From NCBI RefSeq assembly GCF_000334455.1, contig NZ_BANX01000002.1:186001-250000 (forward strand): a DNA stretch of 64,000 nt, written 5' to 3'. The position numbers and the translations under genes were made by a program. Position 1 is the stretch's first letter, and every line of letters begins with the position of its first letter. Below are positions 1-9,284 of the stretch, in pieces. This DNA comes from Gordonia soli NBRC 108243. GTDB taxonomy: Bacteria > Actinomycetota > Actinomycetes > Mycobacteriales > Mycobacteriaceae. Below the pieces are notes generated by a model. It did not search any database. It was not told the DNA's origin and saw only the letters and a list, made by a program, of their open reading frames with translations.

Positions 1-738
1 CTCGTCCTGACGCTGTTGCTGTTCATGGTCGCCGACGCCATCGGGTACAGCGACCGCATGGATGCGCTGCGCCGGGATCGCCCCGACATCGCCAGGGCCT
101 TCACCTCTTTCGCGTCGGGTACCCGCAGTTACCTCTGGGTGTCGACGGTGTTCGGCTTCATCGTCGCGGTGATCGATACGGGCGCACTGTGGTTGATCGG
201 CATCCCCCTCCCGATCCTGTGGGGACTGCTGTCGTTCATCACCAACTACATCCCCAACATCGGCTTCGTCATCGGACTCGTCCCACCGGCCCTCCTCGGG
301 CTCCTGGACGGCGGGGTGTCGACGATGCTCCTGGTGATCGTCGTCTACAGCGTCATCAACGTCGCGATCCAGTCGATCATCCAGCCCAAGTTCGTCGGCG
401 ACGCCGTCGGCTTGTCGACGACCCTGACCTTCCTGTCACTGGTGTTCTGGGCGTGGGCGATCGGGCCGCTCGGCGCGTTGCTCGCGGTGCCGCTCACGCT
501 GATGGCCAAGGCGCTGCTCATCGACATCGACCCGAGTACGCGGTGGGCGGATGTACTGTTGTCGGCGTCCGCGCCGAAACACCAGGGCGACAGCGCGGGC
601 ACCAGTGGTGGCGAAGAGAGCAGCGGCGGCAACAGGAGCGGCGAGGCGGCGCCCCGCGACGATTCCGGGCCCGGAACCGATCCCGACACCGGCCCGCCGG
701 ACCCGACCACCGGTGCAGGAACTACTCAGCCCACCTGA
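1..738 (+). CDS. AI-2E family transporter, C-terminal part
   Basis: The reading frame is open from base 1, so the gene begins upstream and only about 245 C-terminal residues are present. It shows hydrophobic membrane segments with the glycine/proline-rich turns (PLPILWGLLSFITNYIPNIG, then FVIGLVPP) typical of the AI-2E/PerM-like exporter family (PF01594). The last 60 residues are a hydrophilic Gly/Ser/Thr/Pro-rich tail, probably disordered and cytoplasmic. A second, complete paralogue lies at 37158-38543. The substrate cannot be told; the family name reflects one E. coli member, and others are Na+/H+ exchangers or of unknown function. Confidence 0.85.
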   Translation, partial: LVLTLLLFMVADAIGYSDRMDALRRDRPDIARAFTSFASGTRSYLWVSTVFGFIVAVIDTGALWLIGIPLPILWGLLSFITNYIPNIGFVIGLVPPALLGLLDGGVSTMLLVIVVYSVINVAIQSIIQPKFVGDAVGLSTTLTFLSLVFWAWAIGPLGALLAVPLTLMAKALLIDIDPSTRWADVLLSASAPKHQGDSAGTSGGEESSGGNRSGEAAPRDDSGPGTDPDTGPPDPTTGAGTTQPT

Positions 739-785
739 GTAGTCGCACTCATCCCCGGGACTCGCGCGGCGGCGATGCTCATCGC

Positions 786-1154
786 ATGACGAATCCCGAG
801 ATCCCCCAGACCCCGACCACCGCGGCGTTCTACGCCCAAGCCGCCATCGCCTTCGGCGTCAGCCTGGCCACGTCGGTCATCGGCATCCTCTACCTCCCGC
901 TCGATCCGTGGCAGCGCGGATTCCTCGGGATCACCCTGCTGTTCCTCACCTCGAGCACCTTCACGCTCGCCAAGGTGGTCCGCGATCGCCAGGAACAGTC
1001 CAGCGTTCGGGCCCGCCTCGACGAGGCCCGCGTCGACAAGTTGATCGCCGAACACGATCCGTACGGGAAGCTGCGCGGACGTCCCGTTCCGGCAACCCCT
1101 CCGGCCCAGGGCGGCACCCCGGTTCCCGGCGCGCAGGCCCAAGGCGCACCCTGA
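786..1154 (+). CDS. YiaA/YiaB-like small membrane protein
   Basis: A 122-residue protein starting at the ATG of MTNPEIPQTP; the frame is open further upstream but that part overlaps the previous gene. Two hydrophobic segments (about residues 14-35 and 41-60) are joined by a short loop containing DPWQRGF, followed by KVVRDRQE and a Pro/Gly/Ala-rich tail. This is the layout of the YiaA/YiaB inner-membrane domain, whose function is unknown. It follows the AI-2E gene by 47 bp on the same strand and could be cotranscribed. Confidence 0.75.
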   Translation: MTNPEIPQTPTTAAFYAQAAIAFGVSLATSVIGILYLPLDPWQRGFLGITLLFLTSSTFTLAKVVRDRQEQSSVRARLDEARVDKLIAEHDPYGKLRGRPVPATPPAQGGTPVPGAQAQGAP

Positions 1155-1255
1155 ACCGTCGAATCGCGGAACGGCGGTGAGTCGGTCGACACGACCGGGT
1201 AGATTCGCAGACGATCATCTGATCACGCACGTTGACAGATAGGTGAGCCACTGCG

Positions 1256-2488
1256 ATGGACATGACCTGGGCACCCGCCGACATCGCGTTCCGCGACGAG
1301 GTACGCGCCTTCCTCGACGAGAAACTGACGCCCGAACTCCGATCCGCCGGCCGCTCGGCCACCAGCGTCTACGCCGACCACGAAGCGTCGATGGCCTGGC
1401 AGGCGATCCTGCACGAACGCGGCTGGGCCGCGCCCGCGTGGCCGGTCGAGCACGGCGGCTGCGACTGGACCCAGACCCAGCACTACATCTTCAGTCGGGA
1501 GTCGGTGCTGGCCGGTGCGCCGGCGTTGTCGCCCATGGGTATCCGGATGGTGTCGCACGCCATCATCGCCTACGGCACACAGGAGCAGAAGGACTTCTTC
1601 CTCCCCGGCATCCTCTCCGGCGACGTCTTCTTCTGCCAGGGGTACTCCGAGCCGGAGTCGGGTTCCGACCTCGCGTCCCTCTCGATGTCCGCGGTCGCCG
1701 ACGGTGACGACCTGGTCTGCACCGGCAGCAAGATCTGGACAACCCATGCCGCCGAGGCGAACTGGATCTTCTGTCTCGTCCGCACCTCGCGCAGCGGGAG
1801 GAAGCAGCAGGGCATCACCTTCCTGCTCATCGACATGAACTCCCCGGGTATCTCGGTGTCACCGTTGGTGATGTCGTCCGGCGAGCAGATCCAGGCGCAG
1901 GTCTTCTTCGACGACGTGCGGGTCCCGAAGGCCAACGTGCTGGGGGCGATCGACGACGGATGGACCGTCGCGAAATACCTCCTCGTGTTCGAACGCGGCG
2001 GCGGCGCCTTCGCACCCGCACTGCAGGTGATGACCGAGAACCTGGCCGCCGAGGCAGCCGACGTCACCGGGCCCGGCGGTGGGGCGCTGATCGATGATCC
2101 GCTCTTCGCCGCCCGCCTGGCGGAGGCTCGCATCCGCGCAAAGGTCCTCGAGGTCCTCGAGTACCGCGCCCTCGCGGCGATCGCCGTCGGCGACAATCCC
2201 GGCCCCCTCTCGTCGATGCTGAAGATCCTGGGCACCGAACTGAGCCAACGCATCACCGAGTTGACGTTGGAGGCGGCCGGACCGCGCGGCCGCGTGTACC
2301 AGCCTCATGCGACAGCGCCAGGTGGGCCGATCGCGCAGTACACCCCGCCGACCGACGGCTACCTCAGCGGCGAGCGATGGCAGGCGGTCGCGCCGTTGCA
2401 CTACCTCAACGACCGCGCGGGATCGATCTATGCCGGCAGCAATGAGATCCAGCGCAACATCCTCGCGAAGGGAGCGCTGGGACTGTGA
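1256..2488 (+). CDS. Acyl-CoA dehydrogenase family protein (first of a pair)
   Basis: A 410-residue flavoprotein of the acyl-CoA dehydrogenase fold, expected to use FAD to introduce an alpha-beta double bond into an acyl-CoA thioester. Family signatures include GYSEPESGSDLASL in the middle domain, ITFLLIDM and the C-terminal YAGSNEIQRNILAKGALGL, which matches the FAD/CoA-proximal end of the family. A second dehydrogenase starts 43 bp downstream on the same strand. In actinobacteria such adjacent, divergent pairs often form alpha2-beta2 heterotetramers (as in steroid side-chain degradation), so a joint enzyme is a reasonable inference. The substrate is not visible. Confidence 0.9.
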   Translation: MDMTWAPADIAFRDEVRAFLDEKLTPELRSAGRSATSVYADHEASMAWQAILHERGWAAPAWPVEHGGCDWTQTQHYIFSRESVLAGAPALSPMGIRMVSHAIIAYGTQEQKDFFLPGILSGDVFFCQGYSEPESGSDLASLSMSAVADGDDLVCTGSKIWTTHAAEANWIFCLVRTSRSGRKQQGITFLLIDMNSPGISVSPLVMSSGEQIQAQVFFDDVRVPKANVLGAIDDGWTVAKYLLVFERGGGAFAPALQVMTENLAAEAADVTGPGGGALIDDPLFAARLAEARIRAKVLEVLEYRALAAIAVGDNPGPLSSMLKILGTELSQRITELTLEAAGPRGRVYQPHATAPGGPIAQYTPPTDGYLSGERWQAVAPLHYLNDRAGSIYAGSNEIQRNILAKGALGL

Positions 2489-2531
2489 TGAGCGACCTCT
2501 CCCCCGCCCGCGCCGATCGGAGGCTCTCCTG

Positions 2532-3680
2532 ATGGATTTCGGTCTCACCCCCGAACAACAACTGCTGCGCGACGGCCTCGCGAAGTTCCTGGGCGCCCGC
2601 TACGACCTGACGATCAGTCGGGCGGCCGCAAAAGAGGGCGCCGGATGGCAGCCCGAGATCTGGCAGGCCTTCGCGGTGGATCTCGGCGTCCTCGGCGCGT
2701 GCCTCCCCGACGAGATCGGTGGCGCCGGTGGAGGTCCGGAAGAACTGATGGTGGTGTCGGAGGCCGTCGGACACGCGCTGGTCGTCGAGCCGTTCGTCGA
2801 CGCCATCGTGCTCGGTGCGCGACTGCTGCACCGAACCGGCACCCCGTCCGCGCTCGCACTCGCGGAACGGATCGGCGAAGGCGAAGCACTGACCGCCCTG
2901 GCCGCCCTGGAGGAGGCAGGCGGCGACCGACTGAGCCATGTCGCGACGCGAGCCGACCGCGACGGCGACGAGTGGGTTGTCACCGGCGCCAAACCTGTTG
3001 TGCTGTCCGCCCCACTCGCCGACCACTTGATCGTCAGCGCTCGGACGTCGGGGGCCGAGGGCGACCGTGACGGCATCACGCTCTTCCTGGTCGACGTCGG
3101 CGAGACACCCGCAGGCTTGACCAGTCACGAGTTCCGAACCGTCGATGACCGGCGGGCCGCCGATCTCGTCTTCGACGGCGTCCGACTGCCCGCAGATGCG
3201 GCGATCGGGCCCATCGGCGGGGGGTTGCCGCTGCTCGAACGAGCCTGGGACGAAGCGACCGCCGCGGTGGTCTCCGAAGCCGTCGGGCTGATGCGCAAGG
3301 TGTTCGCCGACACGGTCGAGTACACCAAGCAGCGCAGTCAATTCGGGCAGCCGATCGGTAGCTTCCAGGCCCTGCAGCACCGGATGGTCGACATGTACCT
3401 GGAGCTCGAGCAGTCGGTGGCCGCGCAGTATCTCGCGATCCTGGCGCTCGACTCCGAACCCGCCGAACGTGCTGCGGCGGTCTCCGCGGCCAAGGCCACC
3501 ATCAGTCGGGCGGCCCGGTTCATAGGCCAGAACGCCGTGCAACTCCACGGCGGCATGGGGATGACCGAGGAGTTGGCGATCGGACACTACTTCCGGCGAC
3601 TGACCGTCATCGAGTACGAGTTCGGTTCGCAGGACGCCCATCTCGCGCGCTACGCCGAGTTGAGCCGGACACGCGACTGA
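2532..3680 (+). CDS. Acyl-CoA dehydrogenase family protein (second of a pair)
   Basis: A 382-residue protein starting at MDFGLTPEQQ, preceded by a GGAGG ribosome site; the longer upstream frame overlaps the first dehydrogenase and is not expected to be used. The C-terminal domain shows YTKQRSQFGQPIGSFQALQH and the VQLHGGMGMTEE motif characteristic of acyl-CoA dehydrogenases. Sequence divergence from its neighbour (different active-site surroundings and a shorter N-terminus) fits the beta partner of a heteromeric FadE-type enzyme. Probably cotranscribed with the gene ending at 2488; transcription appears to end at the inverted repeat just after the stop. Confidence 0.9.
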   Translation: MDFGLTPEQQLLRDGLAKFLGARYDLTISRAAAKEGAGWQPEIWQAFAVDLGVLGACLPDEIGGAGGGPEELMVVSEAVGHALVVEPFVDAIVLGARLLHRTGTPSALALAERIGEGEALTALAALEEAGGDRLSHVATRADRDGDEWVVTGAKPVVLSAPLADHLIVSARTSGAEGDRDGITLFLVDVGETPAGLTSHEFRTVDDRRAADLVFDGVRLPADAAIGPIGGGLPLLERAWDEATAAVVSEAVGLMRKVFADTVEYTKQRSQFGQPIGSFQALQHRMVDMYLELEQSVAAQYLAILALDSEPAERAAAVSAAKATISRAARFIGQNAVQLHGGMGMTEELAIGHYFRRLTVIEYEFGSQDAHLARYAELSRTRD

Positions 3681-3745
3681 GATCGTCCCCGAGAGCGCCT
3701 GCCGAGGGGAATGTTGCCTCGACGGGTGCTCACGGGGACGATCTC
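3679..3745. terminator. Inverted repeat between convergent genes
   Basis: A perfect 13-bp stem, GAGATCGTCCCCG pairing with CGGGGACGATCTC, is separated by 41 bases and begins at the stop codon of the dehydrogenase gene. It sits between convergent genes, so it may act as a bidirectional terminator. It has no U-tract, as is usual in actinobacteria, and the long loop lowers confidence. Confidence 0.45.
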
Positions 3746-3755
3746 CCGGGTGACC

Positions 3756-4493
3756 TCACCTGGTGGCTGCGCGCCAGTCCCGGAGCATCAAGACGCCGAT
3801 CGCCGCGACCGCGATCCCCCGCGGTGCCTCGTAGATGAACCCGCTCATCCCGGCGATCGCCGGGATCGGCAGGAAGAAGCCGATCATGCCGACCAGGGTG
3901 AGCACGCCGATCCACAGCGGTACAGCGCGGTTGCGGATGAGACTCGCCCCCAGCATCGCCATCCCGGCGAGCATCACCAGTCCGCCCACGGTGTTGAGCG
4001 CGGCGAATCCGGTGGTGCCGAGCATGGAGTCGTCGTCGGCGATCAGGTGGGCCGTGGCCGGATCGTGGGCAAACGGGTACGCAACGAACAACTCGACGAT
4101 GAGATGGCCGGTCGCGGTGACGAGATTGCCCACGGCGTAGGCGATCACACCCACGAATCCGACGACTCCGATGCGGGGTGCGAGCCAGGCGTACATGCCG
4201 GGCAACCCGAGCAGCAGCAGCGTGGTGCCGACGGCGAGCAGAGCTTGCGCCCACGGGGCGCCCGCACCGTGGAGCGCGGCCACGGAATGACTCTCACCCG
4301 CGATGATCGGGTGAAGACTCCCACCCGCGATGCAGGCGATTCCGCCAAGTGTGAGAGCTGTGCCGGAGAGACGGCGGATGGTCGCCCAGGTGGGCGCGCC
4401 GGTGCGTCGGGCGGATCCGGTGGCGGATCGACCACCGGTTGCGTCGGATTCGGGTGCGGTGGTGCCGGTCTGAGATGCGATGTGCTGTGTCAT
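3756..4493 (-). CDS. Multi-pass membrane protein of unknown function
   Basis: A 245-residue protein with a hydrophilic Ser/Thr/Gly-rich N-terminus of about 35 residues and about six hydrophobic segments (for example TALTLGGIACIAGGSL and LLAVGTTLLLLGLPGMYAWL). The arrangement resembles small DUF4386-like or uncharacterised actinobacterial membrane proteins, but I recognise no catalytic motif. It is transcribed divergently from the BTAD regulator downstream, with a 140-bp shared upstream region, so regulation by that neighbour is possible but not shown. Confidence 0.7.
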   Translation of the reverse strand: MTQHIASQTGTTAPESDATGGRSATGSARRTGAPTWATIRRLSGTALTLGGIACIAGGSLHPIIAGESHSVAALHGAGAPWAQALLAVGTTLLLLGLPGMYAWLAPRIGVVGFVGVIAYAVGNLVTATGHLIVELFVAYPFAHDPATAHLIADDDSMLGTTGFAALNTVGGLVMLAGMAMLGASLIRNRAVPLWIGVLTLVGMIGFFLPIPAIAGMSGFIYEAPRGIAVAAIGVLMLRDWRAATR

Positions 4494-4633
4494 GACGACA
4501 ACGGTCGGCGCTACCGCTGGTGTTAGGCTGGTGCGATGCTGGTGCCGCTCACCGGAGACACATCACCGCAGGTGGGCGCCCTGTTCTGGTCCGTATCGTC
4601 CACCTCGGGACGGCCGTTCGGTGTCGGACGCCC

Positions 4634-7600
4634 ATGACCGGCGAGCCGATCGTTCCCATCCGGGTCCTCGGACCCCTGACCGTCACCGGCGACGACGGCA
4701 CCTCGATCGCGGTGCCCGCGCGTAAACATGCCGAACTGCTCGCCATCCTCACCGTGGAACGCACGGTGCGGTCGGCCGAACACATCGCCGATCTTCTCTG
4801 GCGCGGCCATCCGCCGGCGAGTGCGGCGGTCACCCTCCAGGGCTATGTGTCTCGCCTCCGCAAGACACTCGCCACGATCCGCGGTGTCCGGATCGACACG
4901 GAGGCCGGTGGATACGTCCTGCGATGCGGCGACGCGGGGACCGATCTCGACGTCCTCGATCGCCTGGGCCAGCAGGGGCTGACCGCGATCCGGGCCGGCG
5001 ACACCGCCGGCGGCGCACGACTTCTCGACGAGGCATTGGCGCTCTGGCGGTCCGATCCGCTGCCCGAGATCGCCGACATCACCGCACTGGCACCCGACCT
5101 CGCGCGGCTGGCCGACCTGCGCGCAGACCTCACCGAATCGGCGGCCGAGGCATGGCTGTCGGCGGGCGACCCCCGACGTTCGGCCGTCCTACTGTCGGCA
5201 CTGTGTCAGGTGCATCCGTATCGCGAGGCCGCAGCCCGCGGGTGGGCGCTGGCGGCACGCGCATCGGGCCGGCCCGCGGAAGCCCTCGAGATCCTGCGCG
5301 ACCTCCGTCGGCGCCTGGCCGACGATCTGGGGTTGGACCCGGAACCGCGCACCGTCGAACTCGAGGCCACTCTGCTCGATCCGGGGCCACCGGTGTCTCC
5401 CACTCCGATACGGATCCCGGAGTCCCGCCTGGTCGGTCGAAGGAGAGAACTCGCGTTGCTCGCCGCAGCCCGGCATCGGGGCGCGTCGACGATGTCCGGT
5501 GTCGTGGTCACCGGCCCCTCCGGGATCGGCAAGACCGCACTGATCGACGAGGCGGTCGCGAATGGTGTGCCGCCGGCGCGAGCCGTCGGGCGCTCCTCCG
5601 GGGGCACCCGACCCTTCGACCTCATCGTCGAATTGTTCGGCGCGGGCGTACTCGGCGCCGACGCACTCACCGGCCCCGACGAGGCGGACGCCCCGCCCAC
5701 ACCGGTGTTGGTCGAACGGGTGATCGCCGAGGTCTCCGCGCGACGCGCCATACACGGGCGTGTCGAGCTGATCATCGATGATGCGCAGTGGGTCGACGCC
5801 GATTCCGTACGCGTCCTGGTCGCCGCCCTCACCGCCCTGCGGTCGCAGCCCGTCACGATCGTGGTGATCAGTCGCGACATCACATCACCCACCACCCGGG
5901 ACCTCCGCGACGGTCTGCGTCGCTCGACTGACCTCACCGAACTCGTGGTGGGGCCCCTGGATGTCGAGGCATCGACGGCGGTGGTGCGGGGTCGGTTGGC
6001 GGGATCGGACCGCGAAGCATTCCACGTCGGGAGACCGGACGACGTCGACGCGGTCGCGATCGCCGAGGCCTCCGGCGGTAACCCGATGCTCGCCATCCAC
6101 CTCGGGGATGCGGCGATCCTCGGTGACGGCAGCGTGATCGACGGGCAGCAGGGAGTCGGTGCCGACGGTCCCATCCGTGCACTCGTCGCAGATCGACTCG
6201 CCGACCTGGGGCCGAACGCACGCGAGACCGCGCTGATGATCGCCGTCTGCGGCGGCCGGGTCGACAGCGACGTCGTCGCCGAGCTCGGAGCGGCAACAGA
6301 GATCGAGACACTCCGCGTAGCCGGGTTGGTCACCGGGCCGTCGAGAACGACACAGAACGGAAGCGGTGTGGACGCAACCGGTTTCGTCCACGATTCGACG
6401 GTCGATGCGATCCTCGCCCTCCACGGCACCGCCGACCGTCGCCGGGCCCACGTCCGTGTCGCCGATGCACTGGCACAGGCGCGACCGAACGAACTGGCCG
6501 CGATCGCCATCCACCTCTCCGAAGCCGCCGACACGGCCGAGCTCGCGACCAGGGCGTCGGCCGCCTGCTGGTCCGCGGCCCGGAGTGCGCTCGGCGTCAA
6601 CGCGTTCCAGAGCGCCGCCGATCTGGCCCGTCGCGGCATCGCACACGCCTCCGACGACGCCGACAACCTTCTCGCCCTGTACCGGATCGCGGGTGTCGCC
6701 GCCGCACGATTGGGTGACTTCGAGACGGCCGAGACGTCGTTCGGACGAGCAGCACAGCTGAGCCGAGACCTCGAGGACTGGAATGGGCTCGCGGAAACGG
6801 CTTTGTCGTCGACTCCGCACGGAGTCGCCGGATATTGGTCGGGTCTCGGGGTGATCCAGTCCGGCAGCACGACCACCGCGGTGGATGCACTCACCCACAT
6901 CGCAAGCCTCGACGAGTCCACCGCGGCACGTCTGCAGGCCGGCGAGGCCGCACGGCGGACCGTTCTCGGGCTGCCGGGTGCCAACGAGATGCTCTATGCG
7001 GCACAGAGTCGTTCGGGGCCCGGAGCCGCCTCGTGGTGGGATGTCCGCGCGGCGGAGTTCCTCTGTCGGTGGACGCCGGGGCAGGTGCCTGATCGGCGCA
7101 AGATCGCCGGTGAACTCCACGAGTTGGCCGGCGGCGACGTCGCCCGGCAGGCGACCGCTCTCCACCTGGCGCGGGTGTGCGCACTCGAAGCCGGTGACAT
7201 CCGGATGGCGCGGCGCACCTCGATCGAGTTCGCACGACTGATCACCGCGCATCGCGACACCGACCTCGAGACCATGCAGCTGTGGTGGCAGGTGATGTGG
7301 GCGCTCCTGCGCGGCGAGTACGACCTCAGCCGCTCCCTCACCGATCGTTTCGCGGCGTCGATGGGCGACCTCACCCCACGCGCCCGACTCCTCGGTGACG
7401 CATCGGTGGCGACCGGGCGGTCCATCGAACTCTGGCACCGCGGACGGCTCGCCGGGATGGTCGATCAGTTCGACACCCTCGCCGCCGATCTCGATGAGGA
7501 CTTCGGCCTGGTGATCGCGATGGCGACGGCAGAGGCGGGCGATCACGACCGAGCACTGAGATCGGTCGTCGAGATGTTGGCCGACGTCGACACCTGGGAG

Positions 7601-7921
7601 GGCTCCCGCATCGTCGCGCGCGTGCCGCTGCTGGTGGAGACCCTGTATCTCGTCCACGACGCGGGCGGCACAAATGCCGCCGCGGCGCGCGAACAGTGCG
7701 CGCGCCTCGAGCGGTTCCAGCAGGACTGGACCACCGGGATGATCGTCCAGTGGCCCGGCCTGGTCTGTCTCGGACCAGCGTCGCTCTACCGGGGCACGGC
7801 AGGAATCATCCTGGGGCGCGACGGCGCCGACGACGACCTCGCCCGCGCCGTCCAATTGGCTCGGGACACCGGTGCCCGGCCGTACGAGGACCGCGCCGCG
7901 CGACGCCTGGCTCGTCGGTAG
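4634..7921 (+). CDS. Large BTAD/AAA-ATPase transcriptional regulator (AfsR/SARP-like)
   Basis: A 1095-residue regulator. The N-terminus carries a winged-helix DNA-binding domain (VLGPLTVTGDDG...LLWRG...LQGYVSRLRKTL, about residues 8-90), then a bacterial transcriptional activation domain rich in helical repeats (about 95-250). An AAA/NACHT-like ATPase follows, with Walker A GPSGIGKTA near residue 295 and a Walker B-like ELIIDDAQWVD near residue 380. The remainder is alpha-helical, probably TPR-like. I chose the ATG of MTGEPIVPIR because it immediately precedes the conserved winged helix; the frame is open 38 codons further upstream. Such proteins activate secondary metabolism or stress genes in an ATP-dependent way. 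No biosynthetic cluster is adjacent; its nearest candidates are the divergent membrane protein and the downstream oxidoreductase. Confidence 0.9.
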   Translation: MTGEPIVPIRVLGPLTVTGDDGTSIAVPARKHAELLAILTVERTVRSAEHIADLLWRGHPPASAAVTLQGYVSRLRKTLATIRGVRIDTEAGGYVLRCGDAGTDLDVLDRLGQQGLTAIRAGDTAGGARLLDEALALWRSDPLPEIADITALAPDLARLADLRADLTESAAEAWLSAGDPRRSAVLLSALCQVHPYREAAARGWALAARASGRPAEALEILRDLRRRLADDLGLDPEPRTVELEATLLDPGPPVSPTPIRIPESRLVGRRRELALLAAARHRGASTMSGVVVTGPSGIGKTALIDEAVANGVPPARAVGRSSGGTRPFDLIVELFGAGVLGADALTGPDEADAPPTPVLVERVIAEVSARRAIHGRVELIIDDAQWVDADSVRVLVAALTALRSQPVTIVVISRDITSPTTRDLRDGLRRSTDLTELVVGPLDVEASTAVVRGRLAGSDREAFHVGRPDDVDAVAIAEASGGNPMLAIHLGDAAILGDGSVIDGQQGVGADGPIRALVADRLADLGPNARETALMIAVCGGRVDSDVVAELGAATEIETLRVAGLVTGPSRTTQNGSGVDATGFVHDSTVDAILALHGTADRRRAHVRVADALAQARPNELAAIAIHLSEAADTAELATRASAACWSAARSALGVNAFQSAADLARRGIAHASDDADNLLALYRIAGVAAARLGDFETAETSFGRAAQLSRDLEDWNGLAETALSSTPHGVAGYWSGLGVIQSGSTTTAVDALTHIASLDESTAARLQAGEAARRTVLGLPGANEMLYAAQSRSGPGAASWWDVRAAEFLCRWTPGQVPDRRKIAGELHELAGGDVARQATALHLARVCALEAGDIRMARRTSIEFARLITAHRDTDLETMQLWWQVMWALLRGEYDLSRSLTDRFAASMGDLTPRARLLGDASVATGRSIELWHRGRLAGMVDQFDTLAADLDEDFGLVIAMATAEAGDHDRALRSVVEMLADVDTWEGSRIVARVPLLVETLYLVHDAGGTNAAAAREQCARLERFQQDWTTGMIVQWPGLVCLGPASLYRGTAGIILGRDGADDDLARAVQLARDTGARPYEDRAARRLARR

Positions 7922-8104
7922 GCCCGCACCCGAAAACGTCGACCGTGCGCTCTGAGGCGTTCAGCGTGCATGAGGCCCGCACCAGCGGGCCCGATCAGCG
8001 CACGATCAACGACATGCAGCGCACGATCGACGCGCCCGAGCGCACAGTCGAGGTGTGACGAATCCCCCGGAATCACCGATGCCGCGGCGCGGTTGCACCC
8101 GATC

Positions 8105-9190
8105 GTGAACACTCCGACCTTGTTCCAGCCGACCACCCTCCGCGGACTGCAGATCCCCAACCGGATCTGGCTCGCGCCGATGTGCCAGTACAGCAGTGCG
8201 GCTGGCGACGGCGTCCCCACCGACTGGCACCTCGTCCATCTCGGTGCCCGTGCGACCGGCGGTTTCGGGCTGCTGCTCACCGAGGCCGTCGCGGTCGTAC
8301 CCGAAGGGCGCATCAGTCCGGAGGACGCCGGGATCTGGAACGACCAGCAGGCCGCCGCCTGGCGTCGCGTCACCGACTTCGTGCACTCGCAGGGCGCCGT
8401 CATCGGAACCCAGCTCGCGCACGCCGGACGAAAGGCGTCCGCGTATTCGCCGTTCGCCGACGGAGAGGGAACCGTCGCCGCCGAGGACGGCGGGTGGACC
8501 ACGGTGGGTCCGTCGCCGCGCGCCGCGGCCGGTCTCGCCGAGCCACGGGAACTCGGTGTCGACGAGATCGCCGACATCGTGGCCGCGTTCGCGTCGGCTG
8601 CGCGTCGGTCGATCGAGGCAGGGTTCGACCTGGTCGAGATCCACGCCGCACACGGCTATCTGCTGCACGAGTTCCTCTCGCCTCTCTCGAACGAGCGCAC
8701 CGACACCTACGGCGGGCCCTTCGAGAACCGCATCCGGCTGCTCGTCGAGGTGGTCGACGCGGTCCGCGCCGCCCTCCCCGACTCCGCACCGCTGCTGGTC
8801 CGCATCTCGGCCACCGACTGGGCCGACGGTGGGTGGACTCCCGACGACAGCGCGCGCCTGGCGACAACACTCGGCGCGCACGGAGTCGACCTCGTCGACG
8901 TGTCCAGCGGCGGCAACGTGCCGGCCGACATCCCGCTCGAGCCCGGCTACCAGGTGGACTTCGCACGCTCGATCCACCGGGGGTCCGGCGTACCCACCGC
9001 GGCCGTCGGACTCATCACCGATCCCGACCAGGCCGAGAAGATCGCCGCCGACGACGACATCGCCGCGGTGTTCTTCGGTCGCGTCGCCCTGCGCGAACCG
9101 GCCTGGCCGCAACGGGCCGCGCACGAGCTCGGTCTCACCGTCGACGAGTCGCCGTACCCGCCCCAGTACACGCGGGGCGCCTGGCGCTGA
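8105..9190 (+). CDS. NADH:flavin oxidoreductase / old yellow enzyme (YqjM-like)
   Basis: A 361-residue FMN-dependent ene-reductase. The start is most likely the GTG giving VNTPTLFQPTTL, since the 45 upstream codons are low-complexity and unlike the family. Signatures are the PMCQYSS loop, whose cysteine tunes the flavin in the YqjM/XenA subgroup, the QLAHAGRKAS segment, and the substrate-binding HAAHGYLLHEFLSPLSN with the paired histidines. The C-terminal VFFGRVALREPAWPQRAA binds the FMN phosphate region. It reduces activated C=C bonds of enals, quinones or xenobiotics with NAD(P)H. The 183 bases before it contain imperfect GCGCACGATC repeats but no recognised gene. Confidence 0.92.
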   Translation: MNTPTLFQPTTLRGLQIPNRIWLAPMCQYSSAAGDGVPTDWHLVHLGARATGGFGLLLTEAVAVVPEGRISPEDAGIWNDQQAAAWRRVTDFVHSQGAVIGTQLAHAGRKASAYSPFADGEGTVAAEDGGWTTVGPSPRAAAGLAEPRELGVDEIADIVAAFASAARRSIEAGFDLVEIHAAHGYLLHEFLSPLSNERTDTYGGPFENRIRLLVEVVDAVRAALPDSAPLLVRISATDWADGGWTPDDSARLATTLGAHGVDLVDVSSGGNVPADIPLEPGYQVDFARSIHRGSGVPTAAVGLITDPDQAEKIAADDDIAAVFFGRVALREPAWPQRAAHELGLTVDESPYPPQYTRGAWR

Positions 9191-9284
9191 GCCGCCGCGG
9201 CACCGACACCGCGCGCCCGTCAGATCGCGCACCCCGCAACCGTCGAGACACCCCTCACCCGCGCGGTCTCGGTAGCGTGGGGTC

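Noticed and set aside
5885-7855. 656-codon open frame on the minus strand
   Set aside because: It is antisense to the BTAD/AAA regulator, has no recognisable motifs, and results from GC-biased third positions on the opposite strand.
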